Assembly (NCBI GenBank): GCA_011800805.1
Contig: MPNW01000152.1
Span: 220,286-284,285 of the forward strand
Length of the DNA stretch: 64,000 nt
Origin: Hirudo medicinalis
Taxonomy: Eukaryota; Annelida; Clitellata; Hirudinida; Hirudinidae
Direction: 5' to 3'
The notes under the pieces are model-generated. The model saw only the letters and a list, made by a program, of their open reading frames with translations, was not told the DNA's origin and did not search any database. This document shows, one piece after another, positions 61,724 to 64,000 of the stretch (position 1 is its first letter; every line of letters starts with the position of its first letter). The position numbers and the translations under genes were made by a program.

Positions 61724-62960
61724 CAGTGGCGTAGCAACAGTTCTTGCTGCCCGGGGCGGTCGTAAGATTTGCCCCCCTCCCCTTTTAATAATCAGTTCAT
61801 TAACCTTCAAAATTTTGGAAAGCTCTCAAGTATTTATTTTCATGGAACTACAATCAAATTGGTTAAATATTTACAAATAAACTTTCCACGCTTTTCTTTC
61901 GGCCAAGTTTTTTTTTATAACAGTTTCAAAATTCAGTCCATCGGCAAGTTCCTTCTCTATAGAGACGAATATCAAGTCTGTAAGCCTTGTCTGGCTCATC
62001 GCTGATCGAAGATAGTTTTTATTAACTTAAGTTTGGAGATAGAGCACTCACGGCTGGCAACACTAATAGCCCGGGTAAGGAAGATGCGCGGCAAGATCAC
62101 AATATTAGGATCGGAATCCCCAAGGTGGTATCTCTGAATAAAGCTCAAAAGTTCAAAGGATCTATCGATTTTATCGTTTCCTTCCACAAAAATATGCAAT
62201 ATTTATTATTTATATAAATAAACTGCAATCTCTTCCTTTCGGAAAAGAACTCCTCTTTCTCTATATCTTCATCAACTTCGCCAAGCTGACAAGCATAAAT
62301 ATGAGCAAGCAGATTTGACGGTGTAAGAAAGGCTTACTTGTTTGCAAGATCATGAACTTGCTGAAATCTGCCAGATATTACCTCAGTCAACCTGTCTATG
62401 ACACAGCATTTCCCGTCTCAACTCGGCATCAAATCCCAGCGCTGCATCAGTCAATCCTTCACCACCCATTCGTTTATTTTTGCGCATTCGACTCTCCATG
62501 CTTATCCCCATTTCAGAGAAGAGTTTTTTTGGAATCGTCCTTTGCATTGTCCACCATCTCTTCTCTATTCTGAAGAAGGCAATCTCTCAACGCTGTGAAC
62601 TTGACAGAACTTTGTTGCAGATCCAGTCCTTTTGCTTGAAGATTCTTCTGGGCATCATTGACTTCTGGGAGAACATATTTCCATAGGCTCAGAAACGAAA
62701 ACGACAGTACCGAGTCGAGAATTAAAGATGCATCTGATCTTGTGATTGCAATTTCTTCTTCTTCTGTGAGCTGCTCCAGGGCAGTGACGACTTCACCACA
62801 ATATTTACAGCGTCTGCTCGACTACTCCATCTAGTTTCCACAGCCCGCTTGATAATTTTGTCTAAAGCCTAGCCAGGGACATCATTTCAACTTTTTCCAA
62901 GGGCAGACCCTTTCTCCACCCAAAATAGTAGCCAAAAAGTCTGATACTTGATTTACTTGT
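61724..62960 (-). mobile_element. hAT transposon fragment (ZMYM1/DUF4371-like)
   Basis: The plus-strand edge CAGTGGCGTAGCAACAGTTC followed by CCCGGGGCGG is a typical hAT terminus. The minus strand reads the C-terminal dimerisation block with breaks: IFLTRAISVASRECSISKLK, then SQTRLTDLIFVSIEKELADG. Near 62830 is a TRWSSR-like piece. Stops and shifts are frequent. The other terminus and an 8-bp duplication were not found, so the far boundary is approximate. Confidence 0.7.
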
Positions 62961-64000
62961 GTTGATCTTAAATAAGTTAACTTGCATGCCACATCAAGTT
63001 AACTTAGCAGGCTGCAAACGGACTGAGCTCCCACCCACGAGGGTAGCTTTGTTGGATCAGAACAAGCTTAAGCTTATAAACTTATGCCTATAAATATAAG
63101 CTTCTTGGCCAATATGGTAAATAACCGATTATCAAGGAATAAGTGGTGCAGAAGAGAATGTTAAGTACGATATGTTATACTATTGTTAGTATTAGTTATT
63201 TAATAATTATTAATATAACAAGCTATATTAGAATTGTTAAATCCATGTCATTTAATGTCCTTCAAAATTTATACTATAATATAATAATATAATTTATAAT
63301 AATATATAATTATATGTATTTCTAGATTTACAGAGAATGTAAATATTACTATTATTGGCGATTTATGTCAAGACTTCAACGATAAAAGGTAAACTGACTG
63401 ACGAATGAAAATTGCTCACTTCCAACCTCAGCCTGTTACATAATTACAAATCTATCACTTATGAGCATGAGTGAACCATTTTTGTTCAATCAGCCGTATG
63501 TACCCCTAGAATACTCCCGTGATACTCTCAGTCATGACCAAGATGACAACTCTTGTTGCGCAGGTCAGGGAGTTATTCACCCCTTCCTACTTCCAAACTT
63601 TTGAGGACGCCCTCCCATCAGTTGCACCCCCATTAAGGGATATAGCCCTAAGCAGCCAGGAAACTAAATTCCAAGTATTGTGGCAACAGAGCACTGATTG
63701 GTACACTTGCATCTGCTGCGGGTGTCGAATGTCAGGCTCATCATTTCAAAAGGGCAACACCAAATCCGGGTGTCGCGGTGGGCGGGAACACCCATCCGGA
63801 CATTTTCTCAGGGGTTGGTTTCTCACGCTATATGTACACTGCGTTGCATAAATATGGCCCAGTTACGTTTTTGGACGATAACTTTTTATGTACAGAATTT
63901 TCATAGGCCATTTTTTCATACAATGTACTGAAACACATTCGATTTACATACTTATCAATTTTATTGAACTCAGACAAATATTTCGTGCGAATTCCGAGAA
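62961..64000. other. Unassigned right end
   Basis: An open frame at 63519-63851 (plus, 110 codons) has a CICCGCR motif but no family I recognise and no splice context. The rest is AT-rich. Confidence 0.35.

Overview
This window looks like a eukaryotic nuclear contig from an AT-rich, intron-dense invertebrate animal. Its genes are split by many short GT-AG introns, it is full of (ATT)n and (GAT)n microsatellites, and it carries tRNA-derived SINEs and decayed hAT and Tc1 transposons. The gene set (raptor, UNC80, SETD4, ZDHHC16, a SH2-PH adaptor) fits a bilaterian. The low GC and short introns would suit a lophotrochozoan such as an annelid or mollusc, but the species cannot be fixed from sequence alone. 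There is one assembly gap, at 12152-12430.

Layout. From 1 to 6 kb lie repeats and a small two-exon EF-hand gene (minus strand). From 6.6 to 7.4 kb is a secreted SUEL-lectin-like ORF (minus) whose frame is broken at a run of ten A. From 7.5 to at least 14.9 kb is a DAPP1/Bam32-like SH2-PH adaptor (minus), with a 5.4 kb intron filled by SINEs, hAT remnants and the gap. A 2.0 kb hAT element with intact 8-bp target duplications sits at 16.2-18.2 kb. Raptor (plus, about 30 exons) runs 18.7-27.8 kb. It ends tail-to-tail against UNC80 (minus, many exons), which runs 28.2-47.1 kb. From 48.2 to 50.4 kb is a nested transposon: a Tc1 element broken by a probable solo LTR and by a 501-bp element with 9-bp target duplications. 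From 52.8 to 60.9 kb three plus-strand genes follow each other: SETD4, ZDHHC16 and a complete lactate-dehydrogenase-family gene that has lost key catalytic residues. The right end holds a further hAT fragment and unassigned sequence.

How the genes relate. Raptor is the scaffold of mTORC1, UNC80 belongs to the NALCN sodium-leak channel complex, DAPP1 acts in phosphoinositide signalling, SETD4 is a methyltransferase and ZDHHC16 a palmitoyltransferase. They share no pathway and look like ordinary neighbours. The most notable single item is the LDH-family protein at 59.0-60.9 kb: it keeps the fold, length and NAD motif, yet the catalytic His and two substrate-handling residues are replaced. Exon boundaries were read by eye from homology, splice dinucleotides and phase. 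Family assignments rest on remembered family sequences, not on a search.
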